Shown: in pieces, positions 25,239-34,009 of the stretch | Numbering within the stretch: the first letter of the stretch is position 1 | How the letters are laid out: every line of letters starts with the position of its first letter | Source of the DNA: Streptomyces sp. SJL17-4 | GTDB taxonomy: Bacteria; Actinomycetota; Actinomycetes; Streptomycetales; Streptomycetaceae | Assembly (NCBI RefSeq): GCF_036826855.1 | Contig: NZ_CP104578.1 | Location: 2,294,001-2,358,000, forward strand | Length of the DNA stretch: 64,000 nt | Direction of reading: 5' to 3' | Notes under the pieces: generated by a model | The model's input: the letters and a program-made list of their open reading frames with translations, nothing else | Database searches by the model: none | What the model was told of the DNA's origin: nothing | Position numbers and translations under genes: made by a program

Positions 25239-27470
25239 TCAGGCGCGAAGGGGGTTGGTGACGGTGACGTAGACGGACTGGGTGTCGACGGGTCCGACGA
25301 GTTCGTCCAGGCCGTGCAGGCGGGTGAGGAGGTTGGCCTTGCTGCGGAGGGTCGCGGCTTCCAGGAGGCGGTGGGGCAGGGGTGAGCCGAGGCTGGTGGC
25401 GGAGGTGAGGAAGCTGCGGAAGGCCGCGAGCAGGACGCGCTCGTCGGCGAGGTGCTGGGCGCCGAAGGCGCCGATCAGGCCGAGGACGTTGTTGATGCCG
25501 AGGTAGTAGGCGAAGCGCTCGTCGGTGACCTGGTCGGAGACGAAGGTGTCGCTTTCGGCGCCGATGCCGGGGAGGCGGCTCTCCAGCTCGCTCCGGTGGG
25601 ACTCGCGGAAGTAGTAGCCCTGATTGTCGCGGTAGCGGCCGCCGACCGGCCAGCCGTCGGGGTCGAGGAGCACCAGGGTGTTCTGCTGGTGGGCCTCCAG
25701 GGCGATGCCGGCGTGGCCGTCGAGCCAGAGGACGGGGCGGACGACCTGGTCGAGGTAGCGGAGGAACCACTCGGTGGCGACGGCCGTGGTGGGCCGGCCG
25801 GTGCGGGCGGCGAGGCGGCCGATGACGTCGGCGAGGCGGGAGCGCATGGCACTGGTTCCGGGCCAGGGCCGGGGGGCGGTGAGGGAGGCGATGCAGACGG
25901 CGTCGTCGCCGGGACCGAAGGGGTTGTGGCGAATCATCAGGTCGAGGCCTGGGACGGGGGCGCCGTCCGGGGTGTCGACGGCGAGCCACGCGGGGTCGCG
26001 GACGATGTCGAAGCCCGGGTGGGCGGCCTGCCATTCGTCGACGAGGCCGGTGCGGAGCAGCCGGTGGACCTCGACGCCGCGGTGGAGTTCCTTGCGGAGG
26101 TTCTCACGGCGCGAGTTGGTGATGCGCAGGCCGAGGGAGAGCTTGAGCATGGCCCGGGCGCCGGGGCGGTGCACGGTGCGGACCGAGGAGGTGGGGTGCC
26201 ACGGGCTGCCGTGCAGACCGAGGTCGTGGAGGAGGCCGGAGTCGATGAGGGCGCGGATGTCGGGGCGGTGCAGCAGCTCTCGGGCCTGCCAGGGGTGTAC
26301 GGGCAGGGGCGCGGTTCCGGCGGGGAGCGCGAGCCCTTCGGCGAGGCCGAGGGCGAGTTGCTCGGCGCTGACGGGACGGCCCTGCTCGGTCCAGCCGGAG
26401 TCGGAGGCCAGCAGGGAGGAGTCGACGGCGAGCCAGTGGAGGGGGAAGGAGCCGTGCAGTTCGGGTGAGTAGAGCCGGGCCTCGGCGTCGGAGAGGCCTT
26501 CACGGCTCTTGGGTGTGGGGTGGAGGGGGTGGCCGAGCAGCAGGGACTGTTCGGCGGCGAGGAAGAGGTCGGCGTCCGGGTGCGGTTGAGGCGAGCGGCG
26601 GCGTTCGGCGAGGAAGTCGGCGGTGCGGCGGGCCGAGTCGGCGACCCTGCCGACGAGTTCGGTGCCCTCGGGGCGGCCGGTCTCCCGGCTGAGCAGGGCG
26701 GCCACGGTCACGGCGTCGACGGTGGGAGCCGTGGCCGGGAGCCCTTCGAGGGCGGGGGCGCCGAAGCGGTGCCAGCCGGTGGGTGACCAGTAGCGGACGG
26801 GGACGAGGAGGGCGGTGCCGCTGGCGGCGAGGGGGATGCGGAGGGTGGTGGAGCCGGGGGTCGGCAGGTTCTTCTCGCGGACCCAGCAGCGGAGGAGGTT
26901 CTCGACGGCGGCCGCCTCGGCGGCGCGCTGCGGGTCGGGGTCGTCCAGGGGGTCGGCGCCGGCCGGGTGGTGCGGGTCCGGGGCGGGGTTCCGCTGCGGG
27001 TCGACGGCGGCCGGCCGGTGGGGGCGGGGGTGGGGGTGGGGGTGGGGGTTCGGGTAGCCCAGCGGGTCGGTTCCCACGGCCGTGCGGTGCGGTCGGGGGT
27101 CGTACGAGCCGACGTGCTGCCGCGGGACCGTGGGGTCGGCGGGGCGGGCTGCCGGCGCGTCGGGCTCCGGGGTTCCGGGGAGCGGGGTGCCGGAGAGCGT
27201 GGTCCCGGAGAGAGTGGTGCTGGGGAGTGTGGTGCCGGGTTCGGTGCCGGTGCCGGGCTCGGGGGTGGTGCGGGGCTCGGGGATGGTGCGGGGCTCGGGG
27301 GCGAGGTGCTGGGAGGGGGGTTCCACGGCGGTGAGTACCTCGGGGCCGAGGGCCTCGGCTGTCAGCAGGGGGGCATCCAGCGCCGTGGAGGAGAGGATCT
27401 GGGAGGTGAGGTGCTCGACGGCGAGGGGGGCCTCGGTCTTGGGCGCCGGGGAGGGGGGCGTGGCGTTCAC
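25239..27470 (-). CDS. IucA/IucC-family siderophore synthetase, second copy, with low-complexity N-terminus
   Basis: 743 residues from a GTG with AAGGAAG upstream. The catalytic part starts near residue 185: LLLGHPLHPTPKSREGL, PLHWLAVDSSLL, PLPVHPWQARELL, KLSLGLRITNSRRENLRKELHRG, GIALEAHQQNTLVLL, GGRYRDNQGYYFRES, YYLGINNVLGLIGAFG. These are classic IucA/IucC motifs. Residues 1-184 are an unusual Pro/Thr/Gly/His-rich stretch made of short repeats (EPRT, GTTLSGT, PHPHPHP), absent from typical members and probably a disordered expansion. Function as for the first copy but with a different amine or carboxylate partner. Confidence 0.9.
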   Translation of the reverse strand: MNATPPSPAPKTEAPLAVEHLTSQILSSTALDAPLLTAEALGPEVLTAVEPPSQHLAPEPRTIPEPRTTPEPGTGTEPGTTLPSTTLSGTTLSGTPLPGTPEPDAPAARPADPTVPRQHVGSYDPRPHRTAVGTDPLGYPNPHPHPHPRPHRPAAVDPQRNPAPDPHHPAGADPLDDPDPQRAAEAAAVENLLRCWVREKNLPTPGSTTLRIPLAASGTALLVPVRYWSPTGWHRFGAPALEGLPATAPTVDAVTVAALLSRETGRPEGTELVGRVADSARRTADFLAERRRSPQPHPDADLFLAAEQSLLLGHPLHPTPKSREGLSDAEARLYSPELHGSFPLHWLAVDSSLLASDSGWTEQGRPVSAEQLALGLAEGLALPAGTAPLPVHPWQARELLHRPDIRALIDSGLLHDLGLHGSPWHPTSSVRTVHRPGARAMLKLSLGLRITNSRRENLRKELHRGVEVHRLLRTGLVDEWQAAHPGFDIVRDPAWLAVDTPDGAPVPGLDLMIRHNPFGPGDDAVCIASLTAPRPWPGTSAMRSRLADVIGRLAARTGRPTTAVATEWFLRYLDQVVRPVLWLDGHAGIALEAHQQNTLVLLDPDGWPVGGRYRDNQGYYFRESHRSELESRLPGIGAESDTFVSDQVTDERFAYYLGINNVLGLIGAFGAQHLADERVLLAAFRSFLTSATSLGSPLPHRLLEAATLRSKANLLTRLHGLDELVGPVDTQSVYVTVTNPLRA

Positions 27471-27508
27471 GGGGGCTTCCTTGGGGGGCGGGGCCGGGGC
27501 GGCCCGGG

Positions 27509-29155
27509 TCAGTGGGACGGCCCGGGGGCCGTCCGGGGGGCCGTGGGCCTGCGGGCGGCGGGCAGCTGGGGGGTGTGGGCCCGTTCGGCCGCGGCCAGGG
27601 CGTCGGCGAAGCGGTCCAGGACGGCGGTGGCCTGCTCGTCGGTGAGGGTGAGCGGCGGCAGGAGCCGGACCACGGCGGAGTGCCGGCCGCCGAGTTCGAC
27701 GATGAGTCCGCGGGCGAGGCACTCCTGTTGGACGGCGAGGGCCAGGGCGGGGGCGGCGGGCGGCACGGGATCGTCCGGTCCCGCCGCGTCGGGGTCGACG
27801 AGCTCGACGCCGATCATGAGGCCCCGGCCGCGGACGTCGCCGACGCAGGGGTGGGCTGCGGCGAGGCCCCGGAGTTGGCCGAGGATGCGGGCGCCGAGGA
27901 TGCCGGCTCGCTCGGCGAGCTTGTTCTCCCGGACGTACGCGAGGGTGGCCGTGCCCGCGGCCATGGCGAGCTGGTTGCCGCGGAAGGTGCCCGCGTGGGC
28001 GCCGGGCTCCCAGGCGTCGAGCTCGGACCTGTAGACGATGACGGCGAGGGGAAGGGAGCCGCCGATGGCCTTGGAGAGGACCATCACGTCGGGCACGACG
28101 CCGCTGTGCTCGACGGCCCAGAAGGCGCCGGTGCGGCCCACACCGGTCTGGACCTCGTCGACGACGAGCGGAATGGAACGGTCGGCGGTGATGCGGCGCA
28201 TCCGGCGCATCCAGTCGTCGGGCGCGGGGATGACCCCGCCTTCGCCCTGGACGGCTTCGAGGATCATTCCGGCGGGGGTGGTGACGCCGCTCTTGGGGTC
28301 GTCGAGAAGGCTCTCGGTCCAGCTGGCGGCGAGTTGGGCGCCGCGGGCGCCGCCGACACCGTAGGGGCAGCGGTACGAGTGGGGGTACGGCAGCCGGGTG
28401 ACGCGGATGTCGGTCGCTCCGCCGGAGGCGTCGAGGGCGCCGGACGTCATGCCGTGGTAGGCACCGGTGAAGGCGAGCAGTCCGCTGCGGCCGGTGGCGG
28501 TACGGACCAGTTTGAGGGCCGCCTCCACGGCGTCCGTTCCGGCCGGTCCGCAGAACTGGATGCGGGCGTTGGCGGCGAGTTCGCCCGGCAGGGTGGCGAA
28601 CAGCTCGGAGGTGAAGGCGTCCTTGACGGGGGTGGCGAGGTCGAGGACATGGAGCGGGGCTCCGGAGTCGAGGACCTTCTTGACGGCTTCGAGGACCACG
28701 GGGTGGTTGTGGCCGAGGGCGAGTGTCCCGGCGCCCGACAGGCAGTCCAGATAGCGCCGGCCGTCGGCGCCTTCGATAGTCAGCCCTCGCGCCCGTACGG
28801 GGACGATGGGCAGGGAGCGGGCGTAGGTGCGGGCGGCGGACTCGCGCAGGGACTGGCGGCGCAGGATGCCCTCGTATCCGCCGCCACCGCCCTGGTCCGA
28901 AGCATCCTTGGCGGGAGTCGCTCGGTCTGGGCCCCCCTGGGCCAGAGCCGCTCGGTCCGGGACCGCCTGGGCGGGAGCCGCTCGGTCCACGGAAGCCGTT
29001 CGGTCCGTGGGGCCTCGGTCCAGGGTGTCCCGGATCGTCGGGGTGTGCGTCCCTGTGCCGGCCTCGTCGGGCGGTCCGGTGACGGGCCCGTCGGGCGTCC
29101 GGGTCTGCGTCCGCGCGGCCGGTTGGACGGCCGGAGCTGATTCGGTCACGGCCAC
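27509..29155 (-). CDS. Class III PLP aminotransferase, probably diaminobutyrate--2-oxoglutarate type
   Basis: 548 residues. GTG at 29155 chosen because GGGAGG lies ten bases upstream; an in-frame ATG at 29194 is possible. The catalytic domain begins near residue 94: YLDCLSGAGTLALGHNHPVV, FCGPAGTDAVEAALKL, GAYHGMTSG, GEGGVIPAP, LVVDEVQTGVGRTG, and the PLP lysine in VLSKAIGGSLPLAV. This pattern is the DABA aminotransferase (EctB/RhbA) group, making the diamine precursor of schizokinen- or rhizobactin-like siderophores. Residues 1-93 are a repetitive Pro/Ala/Asp/Arg-rich extension. First gene of the operon; the usual partner decarboxylase and N-monooxygenase are not in the window. Confidence 0.88.
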   Translation of the reverse strand: MAVTESAPAVQPAARTQTRTPDGPVTGPPDEAGTGTHTPTIRDTLDRGPTDRTASVDRAAPAQAVPDRAALAQGGPDRATPAKDASDQGGGGGYEGILRRQSLRESAARTYARSLPIVPVRARGLTIEGADGRRYLDCLSGAGTLALGHNHPVVLEAVKKVLDSGAPLHVLDLATPVKDAFTSELFATLPGELAANARIQFCGPAGTDAVEAALKLVRTATGRSGLLAFTGAYHGMTSGALDASGGATDIRVTRLPYPHSYRCPYGVGGARGAQLAASWTESLLDDPKSGVTTPAGMILEAVQGEGGVIPAPDDWMRRMRRITADRSIPLVVDEVQTGVGRTGAFWAVEHSGVVPDVMVLSKAIGGSLPLAVIVYRSELDAWEPGAHAGTFRGNQLAMAAGTATLAYVRENKLAERAGILGARILGQLRGLAAAHPCVGDVRGRGLMIGVELVDPDAAGPDDPVPPAAPALALAVQQECLARGLIVELGGRHSAVVRLLPPLTLTDEQATAVLDRFADALAAAERAHTPQLPAARRPTAPRTAPGPSH

Positions 29156-29470
29156 GGCTCGGTGTCCTCCCGCTGTAACAGTTGCGTTGCACATCGGGGC
29201 GTCGTGGAGCCGCCGCAAGGGCCGCCCTGAACGCCACCGTTGTGTCCCCCGTACGTACCAACGACGCGAACTGCCCAGGATCACGGGCCGGAGGCAAGAA
29301 CTTGGCGTGTCCCGGATCACGGCACGGCAACGACGGAGCGATGGCCGGAACCGCCGACCGGCCGCGTACCGTCCCCTCCGGCACCGGCATAGTGGGGGCC
29401 GTCGGCCGCTGCCCGCACGGCACGGCCGCTGTCCATGCACCAGTTGACGTAGTCCCAGGGGGATCACGAG
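29156..29470. other. Divergent intergenic region, siderophore operon / protease
   Basis: 315 bases with no supported gene. It must hold promoters for the leftward siderophore operon and the rightward protease. I looked for a DmdR/IdeR-type iron box (TTAGGTTAGGCT and its inverted half) and found none. A short direct repeat (ggatcacgg) occurs twice near 29278-29330, of unknown meaning. Confidence 0.5.
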
Positions 29471-30649
29471 ATGCGATCGATTCGTCCGCTGCTGACGGCG
29501 GCTTCCGCCGTCGCGGCGCTGACGCTCACCGTTACGGCCTGCGGACCGAGCGAGGAGAACGCGGGAGACAAGCCCAGTGCGCCCGCGACCGCCCAGAACC
29601 CGGCCGACAAGATCAAGATTCCGGAGGACCTGAAGGATCGCCTGAAGGAGCACGGGATCGACGTCGACAAGTGGCGGAACGGCGAATGGAAGAACTGGGA
29701 CCACGACAAGTGGCTGCGTGAGGCCAAGGACTTCGTCAACCCGATCATCGAGGACCTCTGGGACCCGGACCGGATGCGGGACGCCGAGCGTCCCGACAAG
29801 CCGGTCGAGGAGGAGGACATCTCGGGTGACGAGGGCGTGACCGACCCGACGCCGGACCCGGTGAAGGCGAAGGCCGTCCCGGCGAAGTACCACAGCAACG
29901 CCCCGGAGTCCGGGAAGGTCTTCTTCGACGGCCCCGAGGGCTCGATGGTCTGCTCGGCCACGGTCGTGCAGGACCCGGCGCACCCCGGCAAGTCGAACAT
30001 GGTGTGGACGGCCGGCCACTGCGTCCACAAGGGCAAGAAGGGCGGCTGGTACCGCAACATCGCCTTCGTGCCCTCGTACAACGATTCCGCGCTGTCGACC
30101 GCCGACCTGGAGAAGGCGTCGCGGGAGCAGATCGCGCCGTACGGCGTGTGGTGGGCTGACTGGGTCAAGACCTCCGACCAGTGGATCGCCGAGGGCGCGT
30201 CCACCGGTGGCGCGGGTGCTCCCTACGACTTCGCGGTCATCAAGGTGACCCCGGAGAAGGGCGGCACGGACAAGTCCCTGGAGGAGACCGTCGGTTCGGC
30301 GCTTCCGGTGGACTTCAACGCGCCGGCGGTGCCGAAGATCACGGGCATGGAGGCGACCGGTTACCCGGCGGCGCCGCCGTTCGACGGCCAGCGGATGTTC
30401 CAGTGCGAGGACAAGCCGGGCCGGCTGTCCCTGAAGGCGGAGCAGCCGACGATGTACCGCATCGGCTGCACGATGACCGGTGGTTCGTCCGGTGGCGGCT
30501 GGGTCGCCCAGGGCAGTGACGGCAAGCCGGCGCTGGTGTCGAACACCTCGATCGGCCCGTCGACGGCCGGTTGGCTCGCGGGGCCCCGCCTCGGTCCCGA
30601 GGCCAAGGCCATGTTCGACGAGGTCAGCAAGAAGTACGCCGGACAGTAG
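29471..30649 (+). CDS. Lipoprotein with trypsin-like serine protease domain, paralogue 1
   Basis: 392 residues. Signal peptide with lipobox TVTAC (Cys about residue 24) predicts membrane anchoring on the outer face. A short helical segment with RNGEWKNW and WLREAKDFVNP precedes the protease domain. Trypsin-fold signatures: SMVCSATVV, VWTAGHCVHKGKKGGWYRNI (catalytic His), PYDFAVIKV (Asp) and GCTMTGGSSGGGW (catalytic Ser; GSSGGG in place of the usual GDSGGP), then VSNTSIGPS. Substrate unknown. A paralogue of the same design follows 267 bases downstream; a hairpin after this gene suggests separate transcription. Confidence 0.88.
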   Translation: MRSIRPLLTAASAVAALTLTVTACGPSEENAGDKPSAPATAQNPADKIKIPEDLKDRLKEHGIDVDKWRNGEWKNWDHDKWLREAKDFVNPIIEDLWDPDRMRDAERPDKPVEEEDISGDEGVTDPTPDPVKAKAVPAKYHSNAPESGKVFFDGPEGSMVCSATVVQDPAHPGKSNMVWTAGHCVHKGKKGGWYRNIAFVPSYNDSALSTADLEKASREQIAPYGVWWADWVKTSDQWIAEGASTGGAGAPYDFAVIKVTPEKGGTDKSLEETVGSALPVDFNAPAVPKITGMEATGYPAAPPFDGQRMFQCEDKPGRLSLKAEQPTMYRIGCTMTGGSSGGGWVAQGSDGKPALVSNTSIGPSTAGWLAGPRLGPEAKAMFDEVSKKYAGQ

Positions 30650-30660
30650 GCGCGCAGGGC

Positions 30661-30691
30661 GGGAGGCGGGGCCCTCGGGGCCTCGCCTCCC
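30661..30691. terminator. Hairpin terminator after protease 1
   Basis: 13-bp stem with one G-U pair (30661-30673 with 30679-30691), 5-base loop, 12 bases after the stop codon. Confidence 0.75.
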
Positions 30692-30723
30692 CCTATGCCC
30701 GCGGCCGGGGGGTTTTGCCCGGA

Positions 30724-30756
30724 CAGGTGCAGCCCCGTGTCCCGGGGCTCCACCTG
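30724..30756. terminator. Second hairpin between the two protease genes
   Basis: Imperfect 13-bp stem (caggtg-c-agcccc with ggggct-c-cacctg), 7-base loop. The octamer ggacaggt occurs on both sides of it. It could be a second terminator or a leader structure of the downstream gene. Confidence 0.45.
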
Positions 30757-30916
30757 GACAGGTGACGACCCCCGGCCCGCCCCTTCGCTCAACCGTTTGC
30801 CCAACCGGCATACTGTGCACCGCAAGTGACGCGTCCATGGCAACGTCAAGGCGAGAACGCGCCGGAAACGAGGCCGCTCCCCGGACGCGGGAATCATCTC
30901 AGGGGGAATTCACCAC

Positions 30917-32098
30917 ATGCGTTCCGTACGACTCCTGCCCGCTGCCCTCGGCCTGGTCACCGCGCTCGCGCTGACCGCCACGGCCTGCGGCCCCACCGAG
31001 ACCCCGGCGGCCGACAAGCCGGCCGCCGGATCGAGCAGTTCCGCGTCGGGTACCGACGACGCGGCCACCGGGGACGGTGGCGCCGACCTCACCAAGGACC
31101 TCGCCGACAAGCTGAAGAAGCACGGCGTCGACCTGGACAAGTGGAAGGACGGCGAATGGAAGAACTGGGACACGAACACCTGGCTGCGTGAGGCCGAGGA
31201 CTTCGTCAACCCGGTCATCGACGGGCTCTGGGACCCGGCGCGGATGCAGTCCGCCAAGAGCCCCGACCCGACGATCACGGCGCAGGCCGGAGGCGGCGGC
31301 ACCGACCCGACGCCCCGCCCCGTCAAGGCACAGCGCGAGAAGACCCCGTACCACCGCAACGCGGCCCCGGTCGGGAAGATCTTCTTCGACTCGCCGCAGG
31401 GCCACATGGTCTGCTCCGGCACCATCGTGAAGGACCCGCGCCGGCCCGGTAAGTCCAACCTGGTCTGGACGGCCGGCCACTGTGTCCACGCGGGCAAGAA
31501 GGGCGGCTGGTACCGCAACATCACCTTCGTCCCGGCCTTCAACGACCTGGGCAAGTCCCCCTCCGCGCTCAACAACGCGAAGGCGCACGAGATCTACCCC
31601 TACGGCCAGTACTGGGCCGACTGGGCCGTGACCTCGGGCGAGTGGATCAAGTCCGGTGGCAGCAACCAGGCCTGGCCGTACGACTACGCCGTCCTGCACG
31701 TGAAGCCGCAGCGGGGCAGCAAGTCCCTGGAGGAGACCGTCGGCGCCGCGCTGCCGGTCGACTTCTCCGCTCCCGCACCCGCGCAGGCCGGCACGATCGG
31801 CGCCTGGGGATACCCGCAGGCCGCCCCGTACAACGGCGTGATCATGCACAAGTGCCTGGACCGGGCGACGCGCATGACCACGGCGCCCGCCACCCCGGTG
31901 ATGTACCGGATCGGCTGCACGATGACCGCGGGTTCGTCCGGCGGCGGCTGGTTCCGCGTGCTGCCGAACGGGAAGACGGCGCTCGTGTCGAACACCTCGA
32001 TCGGCCCGGCCGGCAGCAACGGCTGGCTCGCCGGACCGCAGTTGGGCCGGGGCGCGAAGGCGGCGCACGAGATGGTCAGCAAGAAGTACGCCCGCTGA
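30917..32098 (+). CDS. Lipoprotein with trypsin-like serine protease domain, paralogue 2
   Basis: 393 residues, ATG with GGGGGAA upstream. Same layout as the upstream gene: lipobox TATAC, a Ser/Ala/Gly linker, the helical KDGEWKNW segment, then VWTAGHCVHAGKKGGWYRNI, YDYAVLHV and GCTMTAGSSGGGWF with the catalytic triad intact, ending SNTSIGPAGSNGWLAGPQLG. Identity with paralogue 1 is obvious by eye across the protease domain, so the pair arose by tandem duplication; the linker after the lipobox differs most. Probably a cell-surface protease. Confidence 0.88.
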   Translation: MRSVRLLPAALGLVTALALTATACGPTETPAADKPAAGSSSSASGTDDAATGDGGADLTKDLADKLKKHGVDLDKWKDGEWKNWDTNTWLREAEDFVNPVIDGLWDPARMQSAKSPDPTITAQAGGGGTDPTPRPVKAQREKTPYHRNAAPVGKIFFDSPQGHMVCSGTIVKDPRRPGKSNLVWTAGHCVHAGKKGGWYRNITFVPAFNDLGKSPSALNNAKAHEIYPYGQYWADWAVTSGEWIKSGGSNQAWPYDYAVLHVKPQRGSKSLEETVGAALPVDFSAPAPAQAGTIGAWGYPQAAPYNGVIMHKCLDRATRMTTAPATPVMYRIGCTMTAGSSGGGWFRVLPNGKTALVSNTSIGPAGSNGWLAGPQLGRGAKAAHEMVSKKYAR

Positions 32099-32180
32099 CC
32101 CGTCCCGTCACGACACCCACCGTCACAGCATGGCGGCCGTCGTCAGGGCGGCCCCGCTCACGACACCTCTCGGCATGAGA

Positions 32181-32224
32181 GAAGGCGCCGGTCCCCTCCC
32201 TCGCGGGAGGAGGCCGGCGCCTTC
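32181..32224. terminator. Bidirectional terminator, protease 2 / hflX
   Basis: Perfect 11-bp outer stem (32181-32191 with 32214-32224, arm gaaggcgccgg) with an inner 6-bp stem (cctccc/gggagg) and tcgc loop, between convergent genes. Confidence 0.85.
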
Positions 32225-32237
32225 GTCGTACGTCAGG

Positions 32238-33731
32238 TCAGTGCGCCGCGGGGACGTACGGCGCGAGCATCGCCGCCAGTTCCTCGTGCACCCGGGCCTT
32301 GAGCAGGGTGCCCTCCGGGGTGTGCTCCTCGGACTCGACCTCGCCCTCGGCGTGCACCCGCGAGACGAGTCCGCCCTGCGTGTACGGCACGAGGGCTTCG
32401 AGCTCGACCTGCGGGCGGGGCAGCTCGGAGTCGATGAGCGCGAGCAGCTCCTGCATGCCCTGACCCGAACGGGCCGAGACCACGATGGAGTGCTTCTCCA
32501 TCCGCAGCAGTCGCTGGAGCACCAGCGGGTCCGCGGCGTCCGCCTTGTTGATGACGACGATCTCCGGCACGTTCACCGCGCCGACGTCCCGGAAGACCTC
32601 GCGCACGGCGGCCAGCTGCTCCTCGGGTGCCGGGTGCGAGCCGTCCACCACGTGCAGGATGAGGTCGGAGTCGCCGACCTCCTCCATGGTGGAGCGGAAC
32701 GCCTCGACCAGGTGGTGGGGCAGGTGCCGGACGAAGCCGACGGTGTCGGCCAGGGTGTAGACCCGGCCGGTGGGCGTCTCGGCCCGGCGGACGGTCGGGT
32801 CGAGGGTGGCGAACAGTGCGTTCTCCACGAGCACGCCCGCGCCGGTGAGGCGGTTGAGCAGGGACGACTTGCCGGCGTTCGTGTATCCGGCGATGGCGAC
32901 CGACGGCACCTTGTTACGGCGCCGCTCCTGCCGCTTGATGTCGCGGCCGGTCTTCATCTCCGCGATCTCCCGGCGCATCTTCGCCATCTTCTCGCGGATA
33001 CGACGCCGGTCGGTCTCGATCTTGGTCTCACCGGGACCACGGGTGGCCATGCCGCCACCGCCGCCGCCGCCCATCTGACGGGAGAGCGACTGACCCCAGC
33101 CACGGAGGCGCGGCAGCATGTACTGCATCTGCGCGAGCGCGACCTGCGCCTTGCCCTCTCGGGACTTGGCGTGCTGGGCGAAGATGTCGAGGATCAGGGC
33201 GGTCCGGTCGACCACCTTGACCTTGACGACGTCTTCGAGGGCGATGAGCTGGCCGGGGCTGAGCTCGCCGTCGCAGACGACGGTGTCGGCTCCGGTCTCG
33301 ACCACGATGTCGCGCAGTTCGCGCGCCTTGCCGGAGCCGATGAAGGTCGCCGGGTCCGGCTTGTCACGGCGCTGGATCACGCCGTCGAGCACGAGGGCGC
33401 CCGCCGTCTCGGCGAGGGCCGCGAGTTCCGCGAGGGAGTTCTCCGCGTCCTGGACGGTCCCGGAGGTCCAGACACCGACCAGCACGACGCGCTCCAGGCG
33501 CAGCTGGCGGTACTCGACCTCGGTGACGTCCTCGAGCTCGGTGGAGAGGCCGACGACACGGCGCAGGGCCGCGCGCTCGGAGCGGTCGAACTGGTCGCCG
33601 TCCCTCTCTCCGTCGATCTCGTGGCTCCAGGCGACGTCCTCTTCCATCAGGGCATCGGCCCGAAGGCTCTCGGTACGGCTCGTCTCCGCGAAGCTCTGCT
33701 CGTCCTGGGAAGGGGAAGAAGAGGAGGTCAT
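32238..33731 (-). CDS. hflX: Ribosome-associated GTPase HflX
   Basis: 497 residues. The N-terminal HflX domain (LVGVWTSGTVQDAENSLAELAALAETAG, ATFIGSGKARELRD, DGELSPGQLIALED, VVDRTALILDIFAQHAKSREGKAQVALAQ, RGPGETKIE) is followed by the G domain: IAGYTNAGKSS (G1, about 287-297), DTVGFVRHLPHHL (G3) and NKAD (G4). It splits stalled 70S ribosomes under stress. A Gly run (seven Gly) after RQM precedes RGPGETK. It has a divergent M1 peptidase neighbourhood to its right, with a 20-bp repeat array in between. Confidence 0.95.
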   Translation of the reverse strand: MTSSSSPSQDEQSFAETSRTESLRADALMEEDVAWSHEIDGERDGDQFDRSERAALRRVVGLSTELEDVTEVEYRQLRLERVVLVGVWTSGTVQDAENSLAELAALAETAGALVLDGVIQRRDKPDPATFIGSGKARELRDIVVETGADTVVCDGELSPGQLIALEDVVKVKVVDRTALILDIFAQHAKSREGKAQVALAQMQYMLPRLRGWGQSLSRQMGGGGGGGMATRGPGETKIETDRRRIREKMAKMRREIAEMKTGRDIKRQERRRNKVPSVAIAGYTNAGKSSLLNRLTGAGVLVENALFATLDPTVRRAETPTGRVYTLADTVGFVRHLPHHLVEAFRSTMEEVGDSDLILHVVDGSHPAPEEQLAAVREVFRDVGAVNVPEIVVINKADAADPLVLQRLLRMEKHSIVVSARSGQGMQELLALIDSELPRPQVELEALVPYTQGGLVSRVHAEGEVESEEHTPEGTLLKARVHEELAAMLAPYVPAAH

Positions 33732-33889
33732 TTGATCCTTACGTCGATTGCTGCCACGGCGGCGCCGACATCGGCGACGCCATGGAGCGATGAGTCTTAT
33801 GCCGTCACAACGCGTGAGGGCACGAGAAGATTCCCGGGCCGTCGGCCGCGTCGCCGACCTGAAGATGGTGACACGCCCCGGCGCGGCCC

Positions 33890-34009
33890 GTCATCCGGGT
33901 TTCGGGGCGGTCCTCCGGGCTTCGGGGCCGTCGACCAGGCGTCGGGGTCATCATCCGGGTTTCGGGGCCGCCAACCCGCTGTCGGGGTCGTCATCCGGGT
34001 TTCGGGGCC
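33890..34009. repeat. Six-copy 20-bp tandem repeat covering the stop of the M1 peptidase gene
   Basis: Degenerate 20-base units (typical: gtcatccgggtttcggggcc) at 33890, 33910, 33930, 33950, 33970 and 33990. Units 1, 4 and 6 are almost identical; 3 and 5 diverge. The peptidase stop codon (33991-33993) is in the last unit. Since 20 is not a multiple of three, unit gain or loss across the stop would change the protein tail. The rest of 33732-33889 must contain the hflX promoter; no gene is seen. Confidence 0.85.

Noticed and set aside
29156..29470. Iron box (DmdR/IdeR) in front of the siderophore operon
   Set aside because: No sequence resembling TTAGGTTAGGCT with an inverted half was found in the divergent region.
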